Source of the DNA: Gymnorhina tibicen
Lineage: Eukaryota > Chordata > Aves > Passeriformes > Artamidae
Direction: 5' to 3'
DNA: 64,000 nt
NCBI GenBank assembly: GCA_013399875.1
Contig: VXAZ01003471.1
Span: 1,973,783-2,037,782 of the forward strand
Shown one piece after another: positions 37,483 to 50,488 of the stretch; position 1 is the stretch's first letter; each line of letters starts with the position of its first letter. The translations under genes and the position numbers were made by a program. The notes below the pieces were generated by a model. The model was not told the origin of the DNA and searched no databases. It worked only from the letters and a program-made list of their open reading frames with translations.

Positions 37483-38236
37483 GAATCAAAGGCATGGATA
37501 AGTCTAAGATGACAACATCACCAAAATTAGTTCTTTACAAAAAAGAAATTGTGCTTGATTTAGAAGGAAGAAAGTAATTTAAATAAATCTGTCATTTTGG
37601 AGACCTTCTAACAAAGTTCCACGTGGTAAACCATAAATTTACATTCTCGTAGCAACGTTTAGTAAAAAATTGCTGAGTTGAACAAGGAACTGATGGCTAG
37701 ACAGAACCTGCAGGTAGATTGAGAGTGCAGGAACAGTGTTCCTTGGAAGAAGGAACAAATTAGAGAGTGTGTTTTAGAAACATTTGCTGCTACGAGCATC
37801 TGTGTTCTGCCAACAGAGACGTTTATTCTGAGCTCACATAAATGAAGTGGAATTTTGCCAGTAAAAGAAGGGGCTGTGTTACTCTAGTCGTAGGATCCAG
37901 GTCCTAATTGGTTTATGAAATGAAGGGGGCAATCTTTGAGCTATTACCAGCTTCCTCTGCTGCAAGTGAAGTGAATCGCAGCTGTTCTGATAGGGTCCAT
38001 AAAACTTGGTGAGGTAATAAAATGTTTGCAGTGAACAATTCTCAAAATGAGTGAAATCCAAATCCCTAGCTTATTTGACAGTATTAAGAGAATTGAATGT
38101 ACTTCCTGGGGAATTCTGAATATTATGTTACTTTTATCTAGTTCTTTAACTATAAGATCCAGGCTCACCGGTGCTGTAAATGTAAGGGCTCAAAGTAACA
38201 TTCTTCTTTTTTAACCCTACAGATTGAAATGCACTA

Positions 38237-38257
38237 TGTACATATATATATATATGT
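38237..38257. repeat. (AT)n microsatellite
   Basis: GTACATATATATATATATGT, a short dinucleotide repeat. Confidence 0.85.
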
Positions 38258-38370
38258 GATAGAAGAAAAAGCTGCACTCGTTTGTTCATTTTCTAATATT
38301 TCTTGCTTTTACTTTTTACTTCTTTATACTTTTCTGTCCCCCCATCTCTTGCTCGATTTTGGTGAGATTT

Positions 38371-38409
38371 AAAAAAACCCCACAAACCAAAAAAGCAAAC
38401 AACCCCCAA
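38371..38409. repeat. A/C-rich low-complexity tract
   Basis: AAAAAAACCCCACAAACC followed by AAAAAAGCAAACAACCCCC. Same class as the tracts at 13.3 and 37.4 kb. Confidence 0.75.
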
Positions 38410-41068
38410 TGGTTAGCATCAAATGATCCTATACAGATATACTGGTGGTGCTCCTTCCTATTCACATGATTTCTTTAATGAAAACAATAACTTTTGATCT
38501 TTTAAGTTTTCTTCAAGCAACTTAAAATTTTCTAGACCTGGTTAAAAGTCAGATATGTTAATTCTAACTTCTTAGCAGAGCAGTTGTTCTGAACCACTTG
38601 TTCAGTTCATAGCGGTTTTGACCTAAAGATCTTTGATGTGGGTTCAAGTACAAAGTGACACTTTTGGTATCATTGTATACACTGAGGAGTTCACAATTTT
38701 CCTTGAAAGCCAATTAGTGTTTGTCTAGAGTTCTGTTGTTCTTCTCACCAGTCCCAGAATTAAGCATTTTTATGTGTGGCTTGGATGTCTTTAAACTTCT
38801 TTTGTTTTTCCTCTTTTTTCTCCCCATTATAGAAATGTCTGTGATTTCCCAGACAAAGACAGGATGATTGCACCTTTGATAGTAAAATGACCTAAAAAGA
38901 ATACAAATAGACAACATAATGAGAAATTTCTTGGAGTAATGAATTGGGTTTCCAGGTTGGTTAAGTCTCAGCTGGTTGGGCTTGCTGCTCACACTGCTGT
39001 GAGTATCCCCTTTCAGACCTGAACCTGGGCACTTAGACAACACAACATCGAAGCTTCCCCCTTTATATCGGTCCTTGTATGACAGATGTTGCTCATCATA
39101 TCTCAGACAGGCTGTTGCCTCAGGTGTCTGGAGAGTGACCAGCCAGCACTTCAGCTGCAAGGTGCTGCTTGAAGGGCCTCTGATACTTTAAGCACTTTGG
39201 AAGGAAGTGCTGGCAACAGTGGAATATCTGGCTTCCTTTTCTGACAGGTGGTTGCTCATGCCGTATGTCCCTGGCTTGTAACATGCAGTAGGGTTGTCCC
39301 AGGTATTGCGTAGGAAGATGTGCAAGAGATGCACAGATCTGAATGGTGATGGTCTCCTGGAGCTTCTGGGCGAGTTGCATGCATGACATACACAGGGCTA
39401 AAGCTTGTATTGTCTGGAAGTGTTTTTGAGCTGTTATTAGAAACTGCCCCTGGAGAGATGAACTGCTGACTTAACGTGCCTGAAGGAATCTCTCTTTGGA
39501 CATGCTGGACTTCATTGATTCATTATTGCTGTGACTTGTTGATGTAGCTTTTTTGGGCAGCAGATGTAAATTAACATAATGAAAGTGGGCAAAAGGCAGC
39601 AGTAGTTTTAAAATATTCGAACAAGAAGATCTGTTAAGCTCAGGCTGTTACGGACGACTAATTCTGGTTGAAATACAACTACAACATTTGAAGATGTGAA
39701 CTGTAGCTGATAACCAAAGGAGATCAAATTTGAACTGATTTCGTATTATTTTGCTCAATTTGAGCTTGTTTCAAGTGGTTTTGTCCGAGATTATATGGCA
39801 CAGGTTATACCAAATCCAGACTGACAATATGTAGTCTGTAGATGCCAACTGGAGCCCACCAATACATACACCAAATGGAAGAATTGTGTGGAAGACTTTA
39901 CTTCTTTACAATTAATTTCCTTCTTATTCTGTTTTAATTTCTTCTTTCTCTGCAGTCTGTTCCAGGCCCACAGAGGAAAGAGACCTAGAGTGTTGTTGAA
40001 TTTTTTCTGATCTGTAGGGAAATAAAATAAGAAGCAGAATAATATTTCTACTGTGAAGTAGCAAAGGAAGTTGAAAGAAAGCAGTCAGTGAGTTCCCTTT
40101 GTGCCATACTAAATGGATGTGGAGAAAGATATGGATTCTGGGCTCCATGACAGGGAAGAAAATCCATACTTTCTTCCAAATTTTCCCCTGGCCTCTATAT
40201 TGTTCTATTGTTCCAATAAGAAATCTGTGACTCAGAGGATTTATTCAAAATCTATATAAAACATAATAGGCAAAGTTCATTCCAGAAGCCATCAAGTGAA
40301 ACTATATTTCTCTGTGGGGAAAGCTGGGGTCCTTCCAGTCTGGTCTTTTTCTGTACACAGCCTGGTAGCATGGAGATTTTTGTTGCACATTAATGCAACA
40401 TCAAGGGTTGTGGGGCCCTAAGTCCTGTAAAGCAAATGCTAGAAACAATATTGGACCCAAGCAGAACCCATAAATGCAGAGGGAAACAAAAAACCATATA
40501 TAAAAGAAAACAGGGGTGGAGAACAAAAGCACAAAACCACATTTCAAGCCTCAAGGGAAAAAAAAAATCAGTTTTTTGTTTTGGAAGAAGCATCCTTGGA
40601 AATGTTCAATTTTCCTTATGACCAAGTTGGGAAGCTGTAAGCTGTGTCCTTGAAGACAGTGTAAATGACTCCAAGCCAAAAAAACTATTCCATGTTGACA
40701 ATAAAACCCCACCACTGAGGTATACATTTCCTTCTTACTCCTCCTGCTTGCCCATTAGACGAACAGGAAAGCAGAGACGCCCCTGCCATGTTTACAGGCC
40801 TTGCCTTGTTATTTGTATGATGGACAGAGAGCTAAGAGCTGTATTGCCAACACTGCTTATTGGAAAAACCTGGAAATAATTAAGGGACCTCATTTGTTAT
40901 TGCTCGTATGTTCACTGGTGGAAATTACTTGGGAGAACAGTTCTACTGGTACAGAACAGTGTTGGTAATAGAACTGTAGAAAAATGACAAAGACAAAAAC
41001 AGCTTTGGGGAATGGGATGTAAAATATTATCCTAAAAAATTTTGCTACATTGGTTTTGAAAGGTTTTT

Positions 41069-41086
41069 TGTGTGTGCGTGTGTGTT
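41069..41086. repeat. Short (TG)n tract
   Basis: TTGTGTGTGCGTGTGTGT, a single interrupted dinucleotide repeat. Confidence 0.7.
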
Positions 41087-43632
41087 TTCCAGTAGAGAAA
41101 ATAGAATGTAATTTGCCTGAACTAGAGGATGACTTGTAATGTTTTTACTTGTTACTGATTTATTTACTTGAATGAAACTTATGAATTACAGTGGAAGTTT
41201 CAGTTGAGTAACATTCAATATTGTGTTATGTTATTTTATTACTGGGTCTGCTGAGTGTTCCTTTCTATGGTGTCTTCTTCCAAGAACTATGAGCACTTTT
41301 TCATGTTACTTTTTCAAAATCAAGGCTGTGCATTGCAAAACCAAGAAAACCAGCTACCCAGGCAAAGGGACTTCTAGTATTTCAGCACACTGCTCCTTTT
41401 CTACCTACATTTCTCCTGAGCTGTCTGCTTAATTCCACATCTGCTCCCACAAGCTGATACAGGTCTTTGTTTACAAGTCAGGTCATAGGATATGAGGTGA
41501 GTGTACCTGTTGTACAGTGCCTTTCTTGTTGTTGTTGGGATATGATGTGCTTTCCTGGGTGGGAAGTGGCAGTACTGTTGTTTCACTTGAGCAAGGCATA
41601 TGGCAGAACACAGTGCAACAGAGAGGAGTGTTGGTGAGTGAATGATGAGTCATTAAGGCAAAGCAGTCTATTGTCAAAAGAAAAAAATCAACAATTCCAA
41701 ATCAGCTTAAGATCATTATCTGAAGATTTCAGGCTTTGTTGGAATTTCTGTTTGCAGTTGCTTCTCTGCTATGTAGTGTGTGTTGGATGCATTCTCTGTT
41801 GTGACATTTGCTGTGATAGTGTGAGGCATACATATGTTTGCATGCTCATGCAGTTTTTCCAGGAGATGCGTGATCACTTAAGAGTTGCACCTACATGCTC
41901 TTGTTCCTTCCGCTCCTCTCGTTTTGCAGAGCTGCAAGGGCACACAGTATTTTACTATAAGTTGTGACACTTCTACTCCCAGTTCAGTGGTGGCTCCAGG
42001 GTTCAAACTTGCAGCCTAATAATGAACTGGGCTGAAGGGCTGTTACTGTCAAGAATAAAGCCATGTACTGTAACTGAGGGTAATCAGTTTGGATCGCGTT
42101 CGCAGATTCTTTGTATTAGCTTTATCAGGTCAGGCCATCAGAGAGCAGATAGACAGGTAAGACCAAAAGACCTCTGAACCCAATTAAAGTTGTACCACAA
42201 AGAAATCAAATTCATGTGGTTTACATTTCAGAAAGTTACATTTGGTGGGCTGTACTTACTTTTATTCTGTAACCTAATGCAGACCATGTGAACATTTGAA
42301 ACGCTTTTAACAGTTAACCAGCTCAAATAACACAGAACCAGAGCAGCAATAAAGAATGAATTAAGACTGATTGTAACTACAGCCAATTTTTTTTCCCTCA
42401 TAAAGAAATATAAATGGCTGATATATTTAAAAACTACCATATATATAGTAATTTTGTCTTCAGGTTTTAGCATGACAATAGCCATTCTCTTATCTTTTAA
42501 AATAAATGTTTGGTTTAAAAAGCAATCTTAAACCCACAGTCTTTTTTTTATTTGTAGTGTTTCGGGATGAGTTTGGATGTGCCATGGAACCACTGATAGT
42601 CCCATTGATGCACATAGTTTGGGAATTGGTCATACAGCTCTGAGATAATCTTGAGGACCTGGCATTTAAAATACTTGGCACAATAAGAGCATGAGCATGA
42701 GAGGATAAGAAAATAGGTGTTTTATTTGCTGTCCACTTTCTTAAACCCCATAGATGTGTGTGCAGCTTTTCATTCACAAACACTTCTTGCTTGCTGACAT
42801 TAGATAGGCCTTATATGTGGAGCAAATAGAGGTTCAGCTGGTGCAGACTATGTGTTCAGTTTTCCTATTTGCTAAACAAAGAGTCTGAATGAAAGTCCTG
42901 AAGCCTCCAGGAGACTAAGCTAGAGGTGGACAGTGCTAAATGTGCCTGTGTCCTGCATCTAACTTCAGGAAAGTGACATGGTTTACATACAAATGGAAGA
43001 AAAGTGACTGGCTTTCTTAGCAGCAGAATCATTCAGTTGGATCTGTTTCCTCATTTATGCCTTGTAACAATGATTCTTCAGGACTTTGAGAGATCTTGGT
43101 TTTGGGGAAAGGGATCAGGCCCACAGCTCTTGTCTACATGTTACATTCTGTCCTCAAGAAAGAAATTCCTACAGCCCCAGCTCTTTCCTAGGGTCTCCCA
43201 AGACACTGAAATGCAAAGCTCATGCCATTCTGCTTTCTGGCACAGAGCCACCTGGCTATCAGCAACCGAGCCCAGCTTCCTGGCTCCCGAGCATGATTGC
43301 TATCCTGGGTGAATATAGTTCCTTTCCTTCAGCAGCTGTCCTGATGTGCCTGTGTACAACAGCTTTCCTCACTGCTCCTCGTGTGGAGCAGGCTGCTCTC
43401 CGGTCTTTGTCCCCTCTTTTCCCATAACCTTTTGGGGCTGATATGGCAGAGAGGACATTCAGGCATGGGGCTGTCAACTTGGCCAGATTGAAAGCTAAGG
43501 TTGTGTATCATCCAGACTCTTTTGTGGCCGCTGTTCTTCCCATGGGCCATAGAAGCTGTCCTTCTCTCCCTGGGCTGAGCACCTTGAAGATCTGTTGTCT
43601 CACAGACAAGTAGAGAGGAAAGGCCTGTGTGG

Positions 43633-43666
43633 ATTTTTTCTCTTTCTTTTTTTTTTTTTTCTTTTA
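43633..43666. repeat. T-rich tract
   Basis: Broken TTTTC runs including an uninterrupted stretch of about 14 T's. Confidence 0.75.
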
Positions 43667-44640
43667 AATCTTAGTTAAATATGTAGCAAACAGCTTGTTT
43701 TCTGTGAAGGAATCTTCCTTGTATCACCATTTCCAAGCAGTGGGTGATGTACTGCTCGTGGAATGCAAGCTGTTTCAAAGTGTACGTGTGGGAAACTGGG
43801 GCTGCCATTGCTAATTCACAGAAGTGCTGGGACTGGAAGAAAATCTGCACCTCCACCAATGCACAGAGGCTGTTCTGCTGTGCACGGACCAGAACTGGTG
43901 GAATGTGAGGGAATACACTCCTTACTCTCTCTCACTTTTGTTAAGTACTGGGTTTGGCAGGGTAGTTTGAGATGCTTGCATGGAACTAGTAACAGAGGGA
44001 TATGTCCTGGGAAGGTTAAATGGCTGCTGCTTCTAATGCTGCCCTGTCACTCAAAAATGAAAAAGCACAGAAGACTTTGTCAAGTTCTTTACAGAACAGA
44101 AACTTTAAAGGAGGAAAACATTTCAGTTCTGATTATGAGAACAACAGAAGATTCATCAAAGAATAGATCAAATCCAGTGGATGTTGGACTGAAAGCAGTG
44201 GCAGAAGTTATTAAAGTGCTAGTCTGGACCTAGGAAAGTTCACTTTGGTTACTTGTTACTTTGGTTACACTGATTTCTTTTGCTAAATTTCTTGGTCTCT
44301 CTCAGATTCAGTTCACCAACTATAAAATATGAAAAGAAATACTCCCTCACTTTACAGGAATGCTAAAATGAATTTAGGTATTAGGGGAGCAGAAGGTAAA
44401 TAGGTTCCTCTGATACAATGTCTTGAACATTTGATGTAATTAAACATCAGGAATTTTAGTCTGTATAGTTCTTTGCCACAGAAATAGAGAAGAATTATGG
44501 TATTATGTAAACATGTCTAAAATAATGTGCTATTAATTTCCTCGAAGCTAAACTAAACTGCTGAAGATTCTTTAAACAGAGTGAGAAAAATGAGAATGCT
44601 TATACTAGACTTTCTCCAGGCATCATGTTAATCTAGTCCC

Positions 44641-44713
44641 CACCTATGGCAGAGGGGTTGGACAAGATAATGTTTAAAGAACCCTTCCAGTGCAAATTAT
44701 TCTATGATTCTAT
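44641..44713 (+). mobile_element. CR1 LINE 3'-end fragment
   Basis: Contains GGCAGAGGGGTTGGACAAGA, then TAATGTTTAAAGAACCCTTC, CAGTGCAAATT and ends ATTCTATGATTCTAT. This follows the 3' terminus of avian/reptilian CR1 (a ggggttggaactagatgatctttaaggtcccttcc-like order and terminal attctatg repeats). It is a short 5'-truncated copy, as is usual for CR1. The sequence before 44641 may be a further diverged part. Confidence 0.85.
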
Positions 44714-46231
44714 ATTTTGCAGAAAATAAACTGAAATGGAAGTTAATTATCAGACACATTTATTAAAAACAACAAATGCTAACACACACAAAAAATATAA
44801 CCAAAAGTAATTTCCTTTAACTTTTCCAAATCAAGATAAGGCAAAACTAATAAACAAAGCTTCAAAGGTGTTCAACATATTGAAGTGTAGGAAGGCTTTT
44901 GTTTTCTTTCTCTTTCTTCTTTTTCAATTAAAATTTGAACTTTTTCATTAACTCTGTGAAAAAAACATCCTCTTAAATCTGACATTCACAAATCCTGTAA
45001 GCACTGATTTTTCTTTTGAAAAAGTATTATTCTTTGGTTATTTTTCCTTTTCTCATTCCAATTAATTAATTCTATTATAGTAGCCCTCAAAGACTCTAAA
45101 CCAGACTCCATTATTTGCAAAATACTCAAAAAAAAGTGTTATGTCAAGAGAAGTACAAGCCTGAAATCCTCTCCGTTGTCTTCCATCTCTCTATTACAGG
45201 CTTTCTTCTATCTCTTTAGAAGGTATCCATTCATTCATCATCTTTTGTGTGTGTGTTTTCCTTGTTTTCCCTAGACTGGGCTGTGCAAACAGTCTTAGTG
45301 GCAGACAGACTCTGAGGAAGCTTTCCATCCTAATTTCTTTCCATTAATGAAAGTTACGAAGCACTGCCAGTGTGAATACTGCCTGTAAACAAGAAGTAAG
45401 TGAATTCAATGCACTTCCCTAACCCCTCTCCTCCACGGGGCGAGTCGGACACGCAACAGATAAAAGTGACGCTATGACAACAAACGTCGGAGGCATATCC
45501 ATGCAGGCTATTTAAATGAGACAAAGCATTTTAGAAAAGAGGAGAATTAAGGTTTCCCATACATGCAAAGGAACTCCTTTTGCTTCCTCCCAATGGGAAG
45601 AGCCTTCTGAATTCCAGGAGTTCTTGCATTGCCTTCAATGGGCAGGGCAACTGGAAAGGTGATTAGAGAGTGCAGAAAAGCTCTGCATGCACTCTCATGC
45701 CAGCAAATGTGAGCTTCTCATTTGGGTATGAGAAGCAAGATAAAAGAATAGGAGAGGAAATCCAGTATTCTGTACCCTGAAAATATCCAGCTTCTATGAG
45801 CAGGGACACACTAAACACAAACACTGGACTATCCAGAAGCCCTTCAAAGTAAAAACTTTTCTAAAATAACTTCCACCTGGTGCACTCCTAGGCTCTCAGA
45901 ACAGATTGTTTCAAGAACAATCAAGTCTTTTGGTTTTTTTCTAGCAAGATATTAACAGCAGATGAAGAATTACACCCTCCGAACAATTAATGCAGCCTAC
46001 AGCGTAGCCAGAAAAATCATTATTTCCTAAAAGTCCTATTGACAGAATGCTGCAGCAGCCTTTCAAAGCTGCTCCTACATCGGACGACAACAACAATAAA
46101 ACACTGTGCTATTTTTCTTACCTCATAAAGTTGTCATCTCAGCACAGCTAAACATCTTAGTTGCCACCCAGCCTGTAAACATCCTTATGTAGGGAAGGTT
46201 ATCAAATAGGTCATGGAGAAGCAGCTCTCAC

Positions 46232-46255
46232 ATTATCTAGAGTATTATCTAGAGC
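46232..46255. repeat. 12-bp direct repeat
   Basis: ATTATCTAGAGT at 46232-46243 is followed at once by ATTATCTAGAGC at 46244-46255. A small tandem duplication. Confidence 0.8.
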
Positions 46256-46989
46256 CCTCAGATTTCCTGGAGCCCTTTCTGTCTGGTTTAAGACATGGTA
46301 ATGTTACAAAGACACAGCTATTTCTTGGCCATTGCTAGTCTCTGATTTACTAGCTTCTACTAATGGATAAAGACTAAGTGCTCAATCTAATCTGACCTTT
46401 CAGGCGTGCTGGCTGTCAGAGTGCGTTTGCAGCCACCTCTTCTATTTTAACAGTGTCCTTCTAGGAAAGTCCAGCAATCTCAGAAGGAGAATTCATTCCC
46501 TTTGGGTTGCCAGCTTTAATTCTGTGCCCTTCACAACTTCTACTATTAAATGTGGTAGACTCAGCTGCTGCTTCTGGGAACGGGAGCAAGCACTCCACTG
46601 TCCTAATCCTTGTCTAGCAAGCCCCCTTTCAAAATGTCCTGCGTTGGATAGGTAGCATTCTGTGCAGTATTTACACCAGTTTGATAACCTTCTTTAGTAT
46701 CTATTTGCCACGCCAGCCTTTAGACTGCTGGCTGCCAGGCGCTCCCTCCCCTGCTTTTGTCAGTGCTACTAAAACAAGGAGACTGCACTGTCCTCTTCTG
46801 CAGAGAGGTTCTGTAATCAAGTTTTCTGACATTAAAATTGAGATTACATGAAATATGGATGCCTCGAAGTATTAAAAAATAAAGCGGGCAGGAACACTAT
46901 CTCTAAAGATCAGCTTTAGCCATTTAGAAGCAATGTATTCCCAGATTCTGGGTCCCCTTAAAGCCTTGTCTCTTTGCACAGCCAAGTGC

Positions 46990-47180
46990 CTGCACCTCAT
47001 CAGCAAACAATGGAAAAGATTCAAGTAGCAGGATCCTGCCCAGTTCACATTTATTTAACCCTTTGTTGCCACTATATTTTTTTCACTAGCCTTCCTCTTT
47101 GTGTTTAAAACAGATGCTGAGATTGTTGGTGCCAGAGAGTTAATCTTATTAATAGTTTCTGTGTTTATTGTCAGAGGGAC
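46990..47180. promoter_or_regulatory. Candidate regulatory element with SOX-type motifs
   Basis: AACAATGG at 47006-47013, CCTTTGTT (complement AACAAAGG) at 47060-47067 and ATTGTT at 47122-47127 are SOX/TCF-like sites in mixed orientation within about 120 bp. The block is repeat-free. CREB5 has been tied to cartilage programmes in which SOX factors act, but any link here is inference. Confidence 0.22.
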
Positions 47181-48683
47181 TTGGTTACACTCTCCTCTCT
47201 GGGCCGGTAGGTCAGGGGATTCAAGTTCCCCACTGAGGCTTGGAGCAAATCTCCATGCTGACTGTGCACCTTAGACTGGAAGAGGGGGAATATGCTGCAC
47301 TGGTACAGACTTTTAATTTCCAGTAAGACATTAAAGCAAGGCCTGTCCTGTCTTTTTCAAATATATTCCACGTAGAAATTACTGAACCACTTCTGCAGCA
47401 GGGAATTTGATTGCACTTCACACACTTTACATGATGGGAAGATGTGAGTTTGTGTACCCCACACCACCAGATCTGGCTAATTTACTTCATTGCCACCCAG
47501 CAGGGACGTGTCCCCTTATATCCCTTAGGAAAGATGGTGGGGAAACAGTTTTAAGTGTCTGGGAGCAGAGCCTGTGCCCTTGAGGTACAGGGGTCTGGCA
47601 CACTCGCTTCAGACCAGCAGTAAGTAACAGATATGTATTGGAAGTAGGAAAAAACTATGAGTCTAAACTCTCATAATATGGACTGATGACTGAGTTAAAA
47701 AAGGTGAAGGGAAATGAAGGGAAAAAAGCTGAGGAAGATGTTTTCTTTGGGCTTTCCTTGGAACTGTCCCTTTGTCTTCACTAAATGGGAACTTCAGGAG
47801 TTCATCTCCCTCTTTCACCCACCACTCCTCTGTGCTGGAAGAAAGCAGCAAAGGGGGTAAGAATGGAAAAGTGCTTGTGCTCAAGCGTTTCCAAATGTTT
47901 CACAGCCATAAGCATTTACTGGTTCTCACCCTCCACCCTATCACCACTCCCTCCATATAAAATCAGAGACTGAGCTCCGGCATCCAGGCAAGAAGGAAGC
48001 CTTCTTCTCCTTTTTAAAAACCTGCATGTCCCTTACGCAAAGCTTATAAGGCACTAGCGCTCAGCTAGGACAGCTTGCCAAAAGGCAATGTCAGAAAGTT
48101 GCTGAAAGAAATGTCGTTCAAAGATATCCCAGAGAGTCAGGTCATTTGGTGTGGAAAGCAGGCAATAGTTCTTTCTGGGCTCATGGATATAGGGAACTTC
48201 AGCTTGACTGAAATGAAGGATTAGCAAAATTATTCTCCCACCATATCCCCTGCCTTTTATACAAACCCAGCAGTTACTTTCCACTCCATTCTGTGTATAA
48301 AACAAGGCTGAAATATGATATTTAAATTATTCCCAAGGATGCATTTGCTGAAAAGGAAGGCATGAGCCAGATCCTCCCATGTGCTTGTTCTTTGTCACAG
48401 CGTTTTGAATTTTGGATCATTATACGGATGGAGAGAACATACTAATTCCTAACATTGCTAGTGTTTCAATGAGCACTGCTATCAATCATTTAGGTTCTCA
48501 CTCTCTCTTAATATTTGGATAAGTAAAATTGCCAGTAGTGCAACAAAATCAACCACAGTCAGCCCACAGGAAAAAAAAAAACCCACTGCCAAACAATAGG
48601 ATTGAATGTAGTCCATTGTCTATTTCTGTACAGAACAGAAATAGTAAACCAGCATGAGTGTGTGAGAAGAGCTTGTGCTTAGA

Positions 48684-48800
48684 TGGAGCCGTGGCGCAGC
48701 AGATGAGGAGTTTGTAAATACGGGCTGCCATACTGCAGTTCCACTTCACTGCTGGCAACTTGAATGGCTGGGTGTCATGTGTTGCTCTGGGTCTGAACCC
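48684..48800 (+). mobile_element. Possible tRNA-derived SINE relic
   Basis: GGAGCCGTGGCGCAGCAGAT (48685-48704) resembles a polymerase III A box (tRNA-like TGGCNNAGT). GCAGTTCCACTT (about 48735-48747), roughly 40 bp further on, resembles a diverged B box. The following core is not recognised. Could be chance. Confidence 0.22.
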
Positions 48801-50488
48801 ACCTTCACTGTAGATATTCTGTCTGCTTACACAGACACTGAGAAGAGACGTTTGTTGATATATCCAAGAATCAAACAGACTTTAGAAACGTTCACTCATG
48901 TCATGATTTTCAGAAAGAAAATTAACTGCTGCAAACTGCATTACAAAACGTGCGTTTTCTTCTTTACAATTAAGCCTGTTGCTGTTCCTTGTATTACCAA
49001 TAAAGAGAACAATATTGGAATAGATAGTACATTGTCATATGCAAGATCTCAAAAAAAAAACCAACAAAAAAAGAGAATGTAGAGGTTCTAGAAAAACACC
49101 AGAGCTATGTGCCCAAAGTAGGGTACTCCTTGTCACGGCATTGCCCATGAGTGATTTCCTCACACATCTTGCAATTTGGGGTTCGGTTCATTTAATGAAG
49201 CACCAGCTTCCACATTTCTGCAACTCTAGGAGATGTGTATCTCCCATTTTCAAGACATTTCAAATTCTTACAGCTGGAGATAAATCTTGAAAACATGAGC
49301 CAACAACTATATAAGAAGAGCAAAAAAAAAAGTTTACTTCTTTTTAATCTTTTTGGCTCTAATCAAGAGTACGGCACAGACATTAATAAAATTGATAATA
49401 AAGTAGGTGTTCTTTTGCTTGACATCTGGTTTTTCATCCTGTGGAGGTATGTTGAGACATGCTTTCAAGTCATGCTTTTAAGGTTTTCTCTGTGTCCATG
49501 AGAGCTAGTAATGTTCCTTTTTAAATGGAGCATCAAAGTCTTCCAGAGCCAGTATTTGAAGAAAAGAAAGACACAGTGATGCTCTCAGTAATAATACTGA
49601 CATTTGAACTGAAGTGATAATAATGGAAGGACAGAAAGGGTCTCTTATCATCTTGGCAGAATTCAATTACCTCTTTTCTCAACATCTGTCTTGGTACTGT
49701 GGTTACTTTCCAGCTCTACTTGTGTAGGTTTTCACGTCTTTTTCTCAAGTGGCAGAACCAAGTGAACTATTATATATGAATGATAGAGAAAAATATATTA
49801 AGCTGTTTGACCTAGCTCTGAGATTTCATGATGTCACTCTACAGAGTTGGTGTGGACCTTCCAGTGAAGTTTCTGGGTTCACTTTCCTGATGGTGGCAGC
49901 CACCTCCACTACGTGAGCTGTGCCCAGGAAAAGGGCTGCTGCCTGCATGTCTCTTTTCATCAGAAATTACTTACACATGAAGAAAATAATGGGGATTTTT
50001 GCTTGTGTTACAGAGAGGTGTATGTATTTAGTTTGCATTTTATAGTGGTAAGCTGCATTTGTGGGGAGAGGGAAGTGTAAATGACGTTAGCTACTGTCAA
50101 AGCCTTTGGCACATCCCTGGAATCCTGGCTGATGCCTATATGGTTGTGAGAGGTAGATCACATTGTAATGGTGTGCTTGCTTTTTGTTGTTGCTGCTGCC
50201 TATCCCAATTAAGAAGCTTTCCACCCACAGGAGATGACTGACTAAAAGGGATGGGGACCCTGCTTTAACATCTGCTCTTTTAAATAAAAAGGAAAAAAAA
50301 AAAGCCGGTAAATAGTCCTTGCCCCAGTGCAGGGATGGCTGGATCACAGCTGCAGCTGAGCACAGCCCGGCCCTCTGGGCAGGGAGGGATGGGTCTGGCT
50401 GACACGCTGGCACTGGCAGACTGCTGAGGGACCCATGTCCAACCTCCTTGGCTGGAGGGGAGTTGACTGGGAGAATCATTAGGCCTTT

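Noticed and set aside
41638..41967. Cys/Leu-rich 109-codon frame resembling a membrane segment
   Set aside because: Composition follows TGT/TGC-rich DNA; there is no family match and no gene context.
43763..44233. Longest ATG-initiated open frame outside the exons (156 codons, plus strand)
   Set aside because: The peptide has no recognisable domain and irregular composition, with no splice or promoter context. Expected as the longest chance frame in 64 kb.
50087..50479. 130-codon minus-strand frame over a GC-rich stretch
   Set aside because: No domain and no gene context; it crosses an A/T-run, and the composition explains the openness.
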